Assembly (NCBI RefSeq): GCF_003713065.1
Contig: NZ_CP033433.1
Location: forward strand, 3,101,001-3,165,000
From: Cohnella candidum
Lineage (GTDB): Bacteria; Bacillota; Bacilli; Paenibacillales; Paenibacillaceae
Length of the DNA: 64,000 nucleotides
Direction: 5' to 3'
Shown: in pieces, positions 35,130-43,381 of the stretch
How the letters are laid out: each line of letters starts with the position of its first letter
How positions within the stretch are numbered: position 1 is the first letter of the stretch
Notes under the pieces: generated by a model
What the model saw: the letters and a program-made list of their open reading frames with translations, nothing else
Told to the model about the DNA's origin: nothing
Database searches by the model: none
Program-made: the position numbers and the translations under genes

Positions 35130-35885
35130 TTACCTTTTCTCGATCGGCAGCCATTCCAGCACGCGCTGGATGTGCGTGTCCCAATAACCCCACTCGTGCC
35201 CGCCCGGCGCTTCCTCGTACGTCAGATCGAATCCGAGCGCGTTTGCATGGTCCCGGAACCTCTCGTTCATGTCGAAGAGGAAATCCTCGGTCCCGCAGCT
35301 TTGGAATAAACGGGGTTTCGCATCCCCGGACGCCGCCAGCTTCTCCGCCACCGTGAAGAGATCGTCATCGCTTCCTTGCAGCTCCTCGCGGCCGCCGAAA
35401 ATGCGCCGATACTCCGCATCCGGAAAGAAATCGTCATCCGTCCAGCGGTTGGCCATGTCCAGAGCGCCCGACAGGCTGGCTCCGTGGGAAAACACGTCCG
35501 GACGCCGAAGCGCCAGCTTAAAAGCGCCGTATCCGCCCATCGACAAACCCGCCGCGAACGTACGGTCGCGCTCCTCGGATAACGGGAACCACGATTTCGC
35601 CAAAGCGGGCACTTCCTCGCTGATGTAACTCCAATACCGGTGCCCCTGCTTCATATCGGTGTAGAAGCTCCGGTGGCCGTTCGGCATCACGACCGCGATT
35701 CCATACTCGTCCGCGTACCGTTCAATCGAGGTTCTGCGCTGCCAAATCGAATGGTCGTCGGACAACCCGTGCAGCAAATAAAGCGTGGGATACCGGGTTC
35801 CCGCGGGCGCGGCCGGCAATATGACGTTCATCGTCATCGCCATCCCGAGTACGTTCGAATAAAAATCGCATTGGAAAAACGCCAT
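35130..35885 (-). CDS. Alpha/beta hydrolase esterase (tributyrin esterase / CE1-like)
   Basis: 251-residue serine esterase of the esterase D/feruloyl esterase-like fold. The nucleophile is Ser in GLSMGGYG; Asp in CGTEDFLF and His in PGGHEWGYW complete the triad. No signal peptide. Likely removes acetyl or acyl groups from sugars or oligosaccharides. It follows the beta-mannosidase by 72 bases on the same strand, suggesting a joint role in acetylated mannan use (inferred). Confidence 0.88.
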   Translation of the reverse strand: MAFFQCDFYSNVLGMAMTMNVILPAAPAGTRYPTLYLLHGLSDDHSIWQRRTSIERYADEYGIAVVMPNGHRSFYTDMKQGHRYWSYISEEVPALAKSWFPLSEERDRTFAAGLSMGGYGAFKLALRRPDVFSHGASLSGALDMANRWTDDDFFPDAEYRRIFGGREELQGSDDDLFTVAEKLAASGDAKPRLFQSCGTEDFLFDMNERFRDHANALGFDLTYEEAPGGHEWGYWDTHIQRVLEWLPIEKR

Positions 35886-35957
35886 ATGAATCCTCCTCGA
35901 GAATCACGAATCCCGTTTATCGTAACCGACCGCGAAGCCGGGCGTCCAGCCTCGTCC

Positions 35958-38501
35958 TCAGCTTTTGGCGAAATCGGCCATCGACCTCACCGTCAGACGG
36001 CCCGGCGTTCCTTGTACGAAAGGAATCGCGCCGTCGTCGCGTCTGCGGAACGTCACCGTTTTCGGAATGCCCGGCACGAGATCGAAGAAGTTGTCGCTGA
36101 AAATGCCGTCGACGTCCGCTTCCAGATACACCTGCTTGGCCAGCCGGTCCGTTGTCAGCACGAACGTCGCTCCTCCGCTGCCTTCGACTTCCGTTGCCGT
36201 GATGGCCGGCGCTTCGAGCGCGAGCAGCTTGGAAGGAACGAAATAGTGCTCCGTCGTATCCAGTGAATCTCCGGCGTCTTCCGCCAATTCGGCCGCCAGC
36301 ACGACCCCGTCCGACGGATGGCCTTCCAGCCACTCCGCGCTCTGCAACGAGAAAACGACGGCAGCCGCGTTGGACTCGACGGTTACCGGCACCGCTTGCT
36401 CTTTCAGCACACGGCCTTCGAAATCCAGCAGCCGGACGATGAGGGTGCCCTGAACGGGACGAAGCAGATCCGAAACCACATGGAACGCTACCTCCCCTTC
36501 CGTCTCCGCGATGGACAGCAGCACTTCTTTAAAGCTTTTCCGGGCAAAATATTGAACGGCTTTCCAGCGGCCCAGGTAGTCCATGCTGGACCAAGAGGCA
36601 ACCGGCCAACAGTCGTTGATCTGCCAATACAGCGTGCCCATGCAGAAGCCTTTGCGGCGGCGATGGCTTTCGATGGCCATTTTCATCGCTTCGGCCTGGA
36701 GCACTTGGCTCATGTAGAGGAAGGACACGAAATCCTTCGGCTCCTTCAGGTACATGCCGGAATACTCGCGGATCAGCTGGTTGCCGCTTTTGTGTTTTTG
36801 ATGATGCAGCATCACTTCGGATTCCAGTTCCATGTCCTCGTCGCGGGCGTACGCGCGGACCGACTTGTATTCCGGGAACGACTGGAAGCCGTACTCGCTC
36901 ATGAAGCGGCCGATGTTATGGTTGTAATTTTCGAAAGGCTCGGACTCATGCCAAACCGCCCAAAAATGGATGTCGCCGTGCGCGGACGATTTCGTCGCGT
37001 GCTGGTCGATGTCCCCCGTAAGCGCCTGCATCGGCGAAGACGGCCAGTAGTCGGCGCCGGGTGCCATTCGTTCCACGACTTCCGGGAGGACGTCATGGAA
37101 CACGGCTTCGTAATCCGCCCAAATGCGCTCGCGCTGCTCGGCCGTGTACAGCTTTTTCCAGCCCCAGCCGCCCTCTTCGTTGTAGTGGGACCATGCGCCG
37201 TCGATCTCGTTGTTTCCGCACCACAGCGCGATGCACGGATGTTTCCGGAGCCGGCGCATATTGTCTTCCGCTTCCCGTTTCACGTTTGCGAGAAATGCTT
37301 CGTCGCCGGGATACATGCTGCACGCGAACATGAAATCCTGCCAAACGAGAATGCCGTACTCGTCGCACAGCTCATAGAACATGTCATGCTCGTAGATGCC
37401 GCCGCCCCATACGCGCAACATATTGTAATTGGACTCCGCGGCGCTCGCGACTTCATGGCGGTAGCGCTCATAGGTCACTTCGGTCACGAAGCTGTCGTTC
37501 GGGATATGGTTCGCGCCTTTGGCGAATACCGGAACGCCGTTCACTTCGAAATAAAACGAAGTTCCGTGCGTATCCGGATTGCGGACGAGACGGATGGAGC
37601 GAAGGCCCGTACGGACGGCTCTTTCGTCGATCGTTTGGCCGTTCACGGTGAGGGCCGCTTTGAAATCGTACAGGCTCGGTTCGCCGTACCCTCTGCACCA
37701 CCACAGTTTCGGATCGCGGATCTCGCCCGCCATTTCCACCGTTTGAACGCCGGCTGCCAGCTTTACTTCTTTTGCTTGTTCGAAGCCTTCCGCGAATACG
37801 TTCAACCGTACCGTTCCGGCGGCTTCCGCTTCAATCTCAAGCACCGCGGTGAACCGAGCCGAGGCTTCCGAGACTTCTTCTTGTCGGATGAACAGGTCGC
37901 GGATCCGGTATCCGGACCAGCCGCACAGTGCGGCATCTCTCCAAATCCCGCTGGTGACGAAGCGAGGGCCCCAATCCCAGCCGAAATGATAAGGCGCTTT
38001 ACGCGAGAACACGCTCACCTTGGTGTCCCCGAGTCCTCCGGTCACGGAATCGTCGTTGGTCGCCGGCAGTCCGTAACCGTAGGCTTCGAGCTTCGCCAGG
38101 CCTTCCTGGATCGGGGATCGGAAAGTAATGCTCAGCTTGTTGCCCGAGGCACGGAGAAGGTGATGGACTTCCGCGCGGTACGTGCGGAACATGTTGTCGG
38201 TCGAAAGCAGGTGCTGATCGTTCAAATAAACTTCGGCATAGGTGTCCAAGCCTTCGAATACCAGCTCCCGCATCGATTGCGACAGCACGTTCTCCGGAAC
38301 GTCGAATTCGGTTTCGTATACCCAATCTTTCCTGTCGATCCACTGCAGGTCCTTTTCGTTCGTTCCGTAAAAAGGATCCTCGATCTTGCCGTTGCGCAGC
38401 AAATCCGTATGCACGCAGCCGGGCACCTGAGCCGGTTGCCAGCTTGTTTCGTCGGCCGCCCGGAAGCGCCAGTTATTCAACACCAGTTTGCGATCGACCA
38501 T
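35958..38501 (-). CDS. Glycoside hydrolase family 2 beta-mannosidase
   Basis: 847-residue intracellular GH2 enzyme that removes terminal beta-mannose from manno-oligosaccharides. N-terminal jelly-roll domain with WRFRAADETSW and VPGCVHTDLL; acid/base Glu in CGNNEIDGAW; nucleophile Glu in MSEYGFQSFP. Both active-site blocks fit beta-mannosidase rather than beta-galactosidase. Full length. ATG 38501 is preceded by an AT-rich promoter region. Confidence 0.93.
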   Translation of the reverse strand: MVDRKLVLNNWRFRAADETSWQPAQVPGCVHTDLLRNGKIEDPFYGTNEKDLQWIDRKDWVYETEFDVPENVLSQSMRELVFEGLDTYAEVYLNDQHLLSTDNMFRTYRAEVHHLLRASGNKLSITFRSPIQEGLAKLEAYGYGLPATNDDSVTGGLGDTKVSVFSRKAPYHFGWDWGPRFVTSGIWRDAALCGWSGYRIRDLFIRQEEVSEASARFTAVLEIEAEAAGTVRLNVFAEGFEQAKEVKLAAGVQTVEMAGEIRDPKLWWCRGYGEPSLYDFKAALTVNGQTIDERAVRTGLRSIRLVRNPDTHGTSFYFEVNGVPVFAKGANHIPNDSFVTEVTYERYRHEVASAAESNYNMLRVWGGGIYEHDMFYELCDEYGILVWQDFMFACSMYPGDEAFLANVKREAEDNMRRLRKHPCIALWCGNNEIDGAWSHYNEEGGWGWKKLYTAEQRERIWADYEAVFHDVLPEVVERMAPGADYWPSSPMQALTGDIDQHATKSSAHGDIHFWAVWHESEPFENYNHNIGRFMSEYGFQSFPEYKSVRAYARDEDMELESEVMLHHQKHKSGNQLIREYSGMYLKEPKDFVSFLYMSQVLQAEAMKMAIESHRRRKGFCMGTLYWQINDCWPVASWSSMDYLGRWKAVQYFARKSFKEVLLSIAETEGEVAFHVVSDLLRPVQGTLIVRLLDFEGRVLKEQAVPVTVESNAAAVVFSLQSAEWLEGHPSDGVVLAAELAEDAGDSLDTTEHYFVPSKLLALEAPAITATEVEGSGGATFVLTTDRLAKQVYLEADVDGIFSDNFFDLVPGIPKTVTFRRRDDGAIPFVQGTPGRLTVRSMADFAKS

Positions 38502-38580
38502 CGATGTCCCAGCTCCATTATGATGTTATTTGTTATGAGAAAACTATAACATATAACTAACAAAACAAGAATATAAAGAA
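38502..38580 (-). promoter_or_regulatory. Putative promoter/operator of the beta-mannosidase gene
   Basis: AT-rich stretch. On the minus strand TGT-TATAGT (TATAGT at 38543-38548) is an extended -10. The surrounding GTTAT/ATAAC repeats form imperfect inverted repeats that could be an operator. The -35 is weak. Confidence 0.4.
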
Positions 38581-38591
38581 ACTAATTTGTT

Positions 38592-38945
38592 GGGAGCTAA
38601 TTTTCGGCATAACACAGGGGGCCGGGTTAGTTACTGGGTCTCGGCGCATTGGGGTGAGGAATGTGCCCGATTTAGCGCGCGTGGCGCGTTATTTCGGCGT
38701 TCAGCGGGGCAGTCAGTTAATTAGTGGACGTGGGACACTATTTCGGCCCATTCACGAGGAAGTCAGCTAATCAGTGGATGTGGGACTCTATTTCGGCGCA
38801 TTGACGAGGAAGTCAGCTAATTAGTGGACGTGGGACTCTATTTCGGCGCATTCACGAGGAAGTCAGCTAATTAGTTGACGTGGGACACTATTTCGGCGCA
38901 TTCACGAGGAAGTCAGCTAATTAGTGGACGTGGGACACTATTCGG
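38592..38945. repeat. 50-bp tandem repeat array
   Basis: Five copies of a 50-bp unit begin exactly at 38711, 38761, 38811, 38861 and 38911 (each starting AGTCAG). The middle copies differ at a few bases; the last stops after about 35 bases. More decayed copies precede at about 38661 and 38611, recognised by TTTCGGCG and CTCGGCGCATT blocks, and a fragment near 38592. Each main copy holds the palindrome CTAATTAG or a one-base variant. No convincing gene lies here: the stretch 38502-39083 between the mannosidase and SPFH genes holds only this array, a promoter region and a terminator. Confidence 0.9.
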
Positions 38946-39047
38946 AATTGTTGGGGGAAGCCCCCCGCCATCAGTGCACTTTAGTAAAATCCGCCGGCAC
39001 CCGCCATTCGTCCGCACCCCAACCCTCCAACCGCCCCCGCAAACGAA

Positions 39048-39073
39048 AAAAACGCCCCTCGCAGGGCGTTTTT
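39048..39073 (-). terminator. Terminator after the SPFH gene
   Basis: AAAAACGCCC and GGGCGTTTTT form a 10-bp stem with loop CTCGCA. On the minus strand it gives a GC-rich stem with a T-run, eleven bases past the SPFH stop. Confidence 0.85.
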
Positions 39074-39083
39074 CCCAATATGC

Positions 39084-40022
39084 TCAGCCTTCCGCTTTGC
39101 CGGGCTTGAACAGCTCGCCGATCGCGCCGACGCTGCCCATCGTTTCCACGGCCTTGACCGGCAGGAATACTTTGTTCGCCGGCCCTTTGGCGATTTCGCT
39201 CAGCGCCTCGAAGGAACGGTATGCCAGCACGTTTTCGTCGAGTCCAGCCGCACGGAGCAGCTCCACGCGGGTTTTCTCCGCCTCGGCCACCGCCTGGATC
39301 GCCTTCGCCTTGCCGAGCGCTTCGAGCTCTTGCGCCTGCCTCAAGCCTTCCGCCTCGCGAATTCTCGCTTCCTTGTCGCCTTCGGCCTTGAGGATTTTGC
39401 TTTGCTTGTCGCCTTCCGCGCGCAGGATCATATCCTGCTTCGCCGCTTCCGCCGCCAGCACCATCGCGCGCTTGTTGCGCTCGGCTTTCATCTGCTTATC
39501 CATCGCTTCCTGGATGTCCACGGGAGGACGAATGTCGAGAACCTCGACCCGCTCGATGCGGACGCCCCATTTCTCCGTCGCTTCGTCCAAGGCCAGCCGG
39601 ATGTCGGTCGAAATTTTCTCGCGTCCGGAGAGCGTTTCATCGAGCTCCATTTTGCCGATGATCTGCCGAAGCGTCGCCGTCGTGATGTTGCGGACCCCGT
39701 TCACGTAGTCGGAAATGCCATAGGTCGCCTGATCGGGAGCGACCACCTGATGGAAAATGATCGTGTCGATCTGAACCTGCACGTTGTCCTTCGTGATGAC
39801 CGTCTGCGGAGGGACGTTCGCCTGCTGGATGCGCAAATCGTGGTAAACCCGCACGTAATCGATGACCGGGATCAGCAGGTTGATCCCCGGCGTCAGAAGA
39901 CGGTTAAACTTGCCGAGCCTCTCCACCACCCCTACTTGCTGCTGGGGTACGATTTTGAGGGAAAGCGCGATGAACACCACCGCAAGCAGCAAAACGACAA
40001 TCGCGATAACCAAGCCCGCCAT
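39084..40022 (-). CDS. SPFH/Band 7 membrane protease-associated protein (QmcA-like)
   Basis: 312 residues. One N-terminal membrane helix (2-22), then the SPFH domain (IVPQQQVGVVERLGKFNRLL, TPGINLLIPVID) and a long Ala/Glu/Lys-rich coiled coil (KILKAEGDKEARIREAEG). Such proteins form large membrane rings and often pair with NfeD, as here. ATG 40022 has AGGGAGG nine bases upstream and lies five bases after the NfeD stop. Confidence 0.9.
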   Translation of the reverse strand: MAGLVIAIVVLLLAVVFIALSLKIVPQQQVGVVERLGKFNRLLTPGINLLIPVIDYVRVYHDLRIQQANVPPQTVITKDNVQVQIDTIIFHQVVAPDQATYGISDYVNGVRNITTATLRQIIGKMELDETLSGREKISTDIRLALDEATEKWGVRIERVEVLDIRPPVDIQEAMDKQMKAERNKRAMVLAAEAAKQDMILRAEGDKQSKILKAEGDKEARIREAEGLRQAQELEALGKAKAIQAVAEAEKTRVELLRAAGLDENVLAYRSFEALSEIAKGPANKVFLPVKAVETMGSVGAIGELFKPGKAEG

Positions 40023-40027
40023 CCGGT

Positions 40028-40456
40028 TCAGCCTCCCTTTTTCCTTACGCTCAACACGGCGGTTCCCCGCCTCACGATCTCCACGGATTCGCCGGCGGCC
40101 AGCCGCTCCTCCGATACCGCGCTCCACGTTTCCCCGCCGACTTTCACGATGCCCGCTTTGCCCGGTTCGACCGCCTCGACGATTAGCCCTTCCTTGCCGA
40201 CCAAGTCGTCAATGGCGTCCCGGTATCCCCGGCTTTGGCGAAGCCTGCGGCTTAACGGTTTGGTGAGCAAGGTGAGCAGGAATGCCGTGGCCGCCGCCGT
40301 CAGCAGTTGGGCGTACAGGCTGTCCGGCACCGTGAAAGCCACGATCGAAGCCGCCAGCGCCCCGACTCCGAGCCACAGCAGGTAAAACGTCAGCGTCAGC
40401 ATTTCCGCCGCAATTAATCCCGCGCCGATCAGAAGCCATACCGCTCCCATTTCCAC
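40028..40456 (-). CDS. NfeD-like membrane protein
   Basis: 142 residues: two to three membrane helices, then a C-terminal OB-fold (GKEGLIVEAVEPGKAGIVKVGGETW) typical of short NfeD. It is the usual partner of SPFH proteins and lies directly upstream of one. I use GTG 40456 with GGGGGA seven bases upstream; ATG 40450 is an alternative. Confidence 0.88.
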   Translation of the reverse strand: MEMGAVWLLIGAGLIAAEMLTLTFYLLWLGVGALAASIVAFTVPDSLYAQLLTAAATAFLLTLLTKPLSRRLRQSRGYRDAIDDLVGKEGLIVEAVEPGKAGIVKVGGETWSAVSEERLAAGESVEIVRRGTAVLSVRKKGG

Positions 40457-40547
40457 CTATCCGTCCCCCTTGCCCGTCAACCGTCTGCGTTATCCAAGTA
40501 TACGAGCCGGCGAGCCCGGACATGACGACTTTCCTTAGGCGGGCGCG

Positions 40548-40669
40548 GACAACGTCGCTTGGCACGAAACGCTGGAGCTGGGTATGAACGCGGACTTTAC
40601 CCCGCCTACCAGCTGGACCTGCTGCTCGCGAACGACCAGAAAATGGCCCAGAATGCCCTCAACCTGTAG
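40548..40669 (+). pseudogene. Possible decayed spore coat-like gene remnant
   Basis: One frame reads DNVAWHETLELG from 40548, reminiscent of the WHETLELHEL motif in spore coat-associated proteins of Paenibacillaceae. After an apparent frameshift another frame reads RGLYPAYQLDLLLANDQK and ends NALNL at a TAG (40667-40669). A stop lies just upstream of the first part and there is no ribosome binding site. It may be a fragment of a lost gene. The rest of 40457-40746 shows nothing else. Confidence 0.3.
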
Positions 40670-40746
40670 AAACCGATTTTGCCGGGTTGTTAGATTTCCC
40701 GCGGACGGGGTAATGAAAGTTATCCTGACGATGGGAGGGACATCCT

Positions 40747-40905
40747 ATGGTACTCGTACTAGGCATTCTAGCGATTCTGGTGGCGATCGTGCTTTGGGTC
40801 GCGAAAGTGGCCGTCAGCTTCGTCGCATCCCTGGGAGTCATCGGCATCATCATCTTGATTGTCGGTCTCGTGCTGCTGTCGAGAAGCCGTCGAAGTTCCT
40901 TATAG
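40747..40905 (+). CDS. Small hydrophobic membrane protein (52 aa)
   Basis: Translated by hand: MVLVLGILAILVAIVLWVAK, a second hydrophobic stretch, then a basic tail SRSRRSSL. Two short membrane helices are likely. A strong GGGAGG lies eight bases before the ATG. No family recognised; function unknown. Directly upstream of aroK, but separated by a hairpin. Confidence 0.6.
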   Translation: MVLVLGILAILVAIVLWVAKVAVSFVASLGVIGIIILIVGLVLLSRSRRSSL

Positions 40906-40918
40906 CCCGGAAACAGGA

Positions 40919-40950
40919 AAACGGAATGCCGATTGAACGGCATTCCGTTT
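40919..40950 (+). terminator. Hairpin after the small membrane protein gene
   Basis: AAACGGAATGCCG pairs perfectly with CGGCATTCCGTTT around ATTGAA, followed by a weak T-run. Its loop and right arm overlap the aroK promoter. Confidence 0.6.
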
Positions 40951-40961
40951 CCTCCTATAAT
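40933..40961 (+). promoter_or_regulatory. Promoter of aroK
   Basis: TTGAAC (40933-40938), a 17-base spacer and a consensus TATAAT (40956-40961), 36 bases before the aroK ATG. Confidence 0.7.
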
Positions 40962-40997
40962 AGGGGTACTATTCGGAAAAGAGTGGATCGACCTGCC

Positions 40998-41513
40998 ATG
41001 GAAGCGAAAAACATCGTCCTGACCGGCTTCATGGGCTGCGGCAAAACGACCGTCGGCCAGCTGCTCGCGAAACGTTTGAACCGGGAATTTCTCGACGCCG
41101 ATCTAGAGATCGAACGGCGGCAGGGAATGCCCGTCACCGAAATTTTCAAAACCCAAGGCGAACCCGCCTTCCGGCAAATGGAAAAGGATTTGATCCTCGA
41201 CTTGTGCCGACATTCCCGCGGCAAAATCATCTCCCTTGGCGGAGGCGCCTTCATGCAGGAGGAAATCCGGAATGCCTGCCTGGCGTCTTCCGACGTGTTC
41301 TTCCTCGATCTCGGCTGGGAGTCTTGGGTCACCCGCCATCACCTGCTGATGGAAACCCGCCCGATTCTGCAAAGCCGGTCCATCGACGAAACCCGCCGTT
41401 TGTTCGAGTCCCGGCATCCCGTCTATGCCCTCAGCCATCATACCATCCGCACCGATGACACGAGCCCGGAAGAGATTGCCGAACAGATCATCCGGATGGC
41501 GAACGACGCCTAA
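40998..41513 (+). CDS. aroK: Shikimate kinase
   Basis: 171-residue enzyme that phosphorylates shikimate at O3 in aromatic amino acid synthesis. P-loop GFMGCGKTT, shikimate-binding DADLEIERRQG, and GGGAFM are visible. ATG 40998 lacks a good ribosome binding site; an in-frame GTG at 40983 with GGA five bases upstream is a possible alternative. Its stop overlaps the convergent double binding protein gene by four bases. Confidence 0.92.
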   Translation: MEAKNIVLTGFMGCGKTTVGQLLAKRLNREFLDADLEIERRQGMPVTEIFKTQGEPAFRQMEKDLILDLCRHSRGKIISLGGGAFMQEEIRNACLASSDVFFLDLGWESWVTRHHLLMETRPILQSRSIDETRRLFESRHPVYALSHHTIRTDDTSPEEIAEQIIRMANDA

Positions 41514-43381
41514 TATTCCCGGATCGAGATGTTCTTCTTCGCTTCGGCTTGCGTGAACACGCCCTCCGAGGTGATGATTTCCACCGGAAGTTCCTTGCCC
41601 TCCGACAAGTCCTTCACCGCCTTCATCAGTTGGGGACCGAGCAGCGGGTTGCACTCCACCACGAAATTCAGCTTTCCTACGATCAGCGCCTGCAGGGCGG
41701 ACTTCGTCGCGTCTACCGAAATCAGCATGATGTCCTTCCCCGGCTTCAAGCCGAATTCCTCGATCGCCTCCACCGCCCCGAGCGCCATGTCGTCGTTATG
41801 GCAATAGACGACGTCGATCCCTTTGCCGCCGGTTTCGCGCAGCAGCTGCCGCATGAGCACCTTGCCGCTTTCCTTCGTGAAATCCCCGACGACGGACCGG
41901 ACGATGCGGAACCGGTTGTCGCCGGCGATGCCTTCCTCGAAGCCCGTTTTCCGCCCGGTCGCCGGAGCCGAGTTGGCCGTTCCTTGAATTTCGGCAATGC
42001 CGTAGTTCCGGCCCGGCTGCGCCGTTTCCGTCAGCCAGCGGCCCGCACGGCGGCCCTCCTCCCGGAAGTCCGAACCGATATAGGCGGTCCACAGCGTATC
42101 GTCTTCCACGTCCACCTTGCGGTCGGACAAGATCACCGGAATGCCCGCGTTTTTCGCCTCTCTCAGCACCTCGTCCCAGCCGTTCGCCGTTTTCGGCGAG
42201 AAAGCGATGACGTCCACCTTCTGCCGGATGAATTTCCGTAAAATCGCGATCTGTTTCTCCTGGGACTGCTCGGCGTTCTCGTAGACGAGCTGGATGCCCA
42301 TGTCCTTCGCCGCGTCGATGACCGACTGGTTATGGGCGGCGCGCCACCCGCTTTCCATGCCGACTTGCGCAAAGCCGACCGTGATCGGACGGTCCTTCCC
42401 GGCTTTCGGGCGCACGGTCGCGGGCAATGCGGCCAACGGCTCGCCCGTCGATCCCGTCGTGATTTTCTGGCTGCGCAAAATGACCTTCTTGGGGATCCCC
42501 TTCTCCTTATTCAGGATGTCGATGGCGTACCGGATCGCCTCTTTGCCGCCGGTCGGGCTCGTGAACATCCCGGCGATGCCGCCCGACGCGGCCGCCTGCA
42601 GGCTCCCGTCGTCGGAATGCACGCCGTCGATCCCGATGATCTTCACGCCGCTCAGTCCGGACGAGCGGATCGCCTTCTGCGCCCCGAGCGCCATCGCCTC
42701 GTTATGCGCGAAAATCAGATCCGGCCGGTTGTTCTTCGAGAACCAATCACTCAACAAATCCTCCGCCTTGTCGCGCTGCCAATCGGCGTTAATCGACTGG
42801 ACGATACGGATCCCGGTCCCGGACAGAGGTTCCTGGAAGCCGCGCGACCTTTCCTCCGCGGTGGGAGAGCCTTTCACGCCTTGCAATTCGACGACGTTGC
42901 CGGAGTTGCCCAAAATGGACTTGGCGAAATCCCCCGCTTTGCGGCCGATCATCTCGTCGTCGGTTCCGACATAAAGCGAATAATCATAACCCGTGACTCC
43001 GCGCCCAAGCACGATGACCGGAATTTTCGAATACACCTTGCTGACCGTCGGCGTCAGCGCCACGGGATCGTCCAGGGAGATGATCAGCAAATCGATCCCG
43101 TAGCCCATCAGGTTTTCGACGTCCCGCTTCTGGCGTTCGCTGCTTTGCGCGGCGTCGGTGAAGATGACCCGGATGTCCGGGTGTTTCCCCAATTCTTCCC
43201 GGATTTCGTTGTTCATGGCGACGCGCCAGGGCTCGCTCAGGTTCGGCTGCGACACGCCGATGACGTACCGGTACGTTTCCCCGGCTACCGCCGAACGGAC
43301 CGAGTTGTCCTTCCACCATAAGGCAATCAGCGCGATCAGGACGACAGCCAGCAGCAGGGTCCCCCATTTTCTGCCCGTCAT
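41510..43381 (-). CDS. Membrane-tethered tandem sugar-binding protein (two type I periplasmic binding domains)
   Basis: 623 residues. One N-terminal membrane helix (about 8-23), then two sugar-binding domains in tandem: about 38-320 (RYVIGVSQPNLSEPWRV) and about 335-620 (ITVGFAQVGMESGWRAAHN). The second closely resembles the ytfQ-like protein at 46496: both have GFAQ(V/I)G(M/A)ESGWR, IGSDF, YCHNDDMALGA or its close match, and VECNPLLGPQL. There is no lipobox. It overlaps the response regulator gene (ATGA), so it probably acts as an external sensor partner for the histidine kinase (inferred). Confidence 0.85.
   Translation of the reverse strand: MTGRKWGTLLLAVVLIALIALWWKDNSVRSAVAGETYRYVIGVSQPNLSEPWRVAMNNEIREELGKHPDIRVIFTDAAQSSERQKRDVENLMGYGIDLLIISLDDPVALTPTVSKVYSKIPVIVLGRGVTGYDYSLYVGTDDEMIGRKAGDFAKSILGNSGNVVELQGVKGSPTAEERSRGFQEPLSGTGIRIVQSINADWQRDKAEDLLSDWFSKNNRPDLIFAHNEAMALGAQKAIRSSGLSGVKIIGIDGVHSDDGSLQAAASGGIAGMFTSPTGGKEAIRYAIDILNKEKGIPKKVILRSQKITTGSTGEPLAALPATVRPKAGKDRPITVGFAQVGMESGWRAAHNQSVIDAAKDMGIQLVYENAEQSQEKQIAILRKFIRQKVDVIAFSPKTANGWDEVLREAKNAGIPVILSDRKVDVEDDTLWTAYIGSDFREEGRRAGRWLTETAQPGRNYGIAEIQGTANSAPATGRKTGFEEGIAGDNRFRIVRSVVGDFTKESGKVLMRQLLRETGGKGIDVVYCHNDDMALGAVEAIEEFGLKPGKDIMLISVDATKSALQALIVGKLNFVVECNPLLGPQLMKAVKDLSEGKELPVEIITSEGVFTQAEAKKNISIREY

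Noticed and set aside
38711..38945. Tandem repeats considered as a CRISPR array
   Set aside because: The 50-bp units touch each other with no unique spacers, and no cas genes are nearby.
38875..39708. Plus-strand open frame of 277 codons
   Set aside because: It runs from the repeat array antisense through the SPFH gene, is Ser-rich as antisense frames of this GC-rich DNA are, and has no ribosome binding site.
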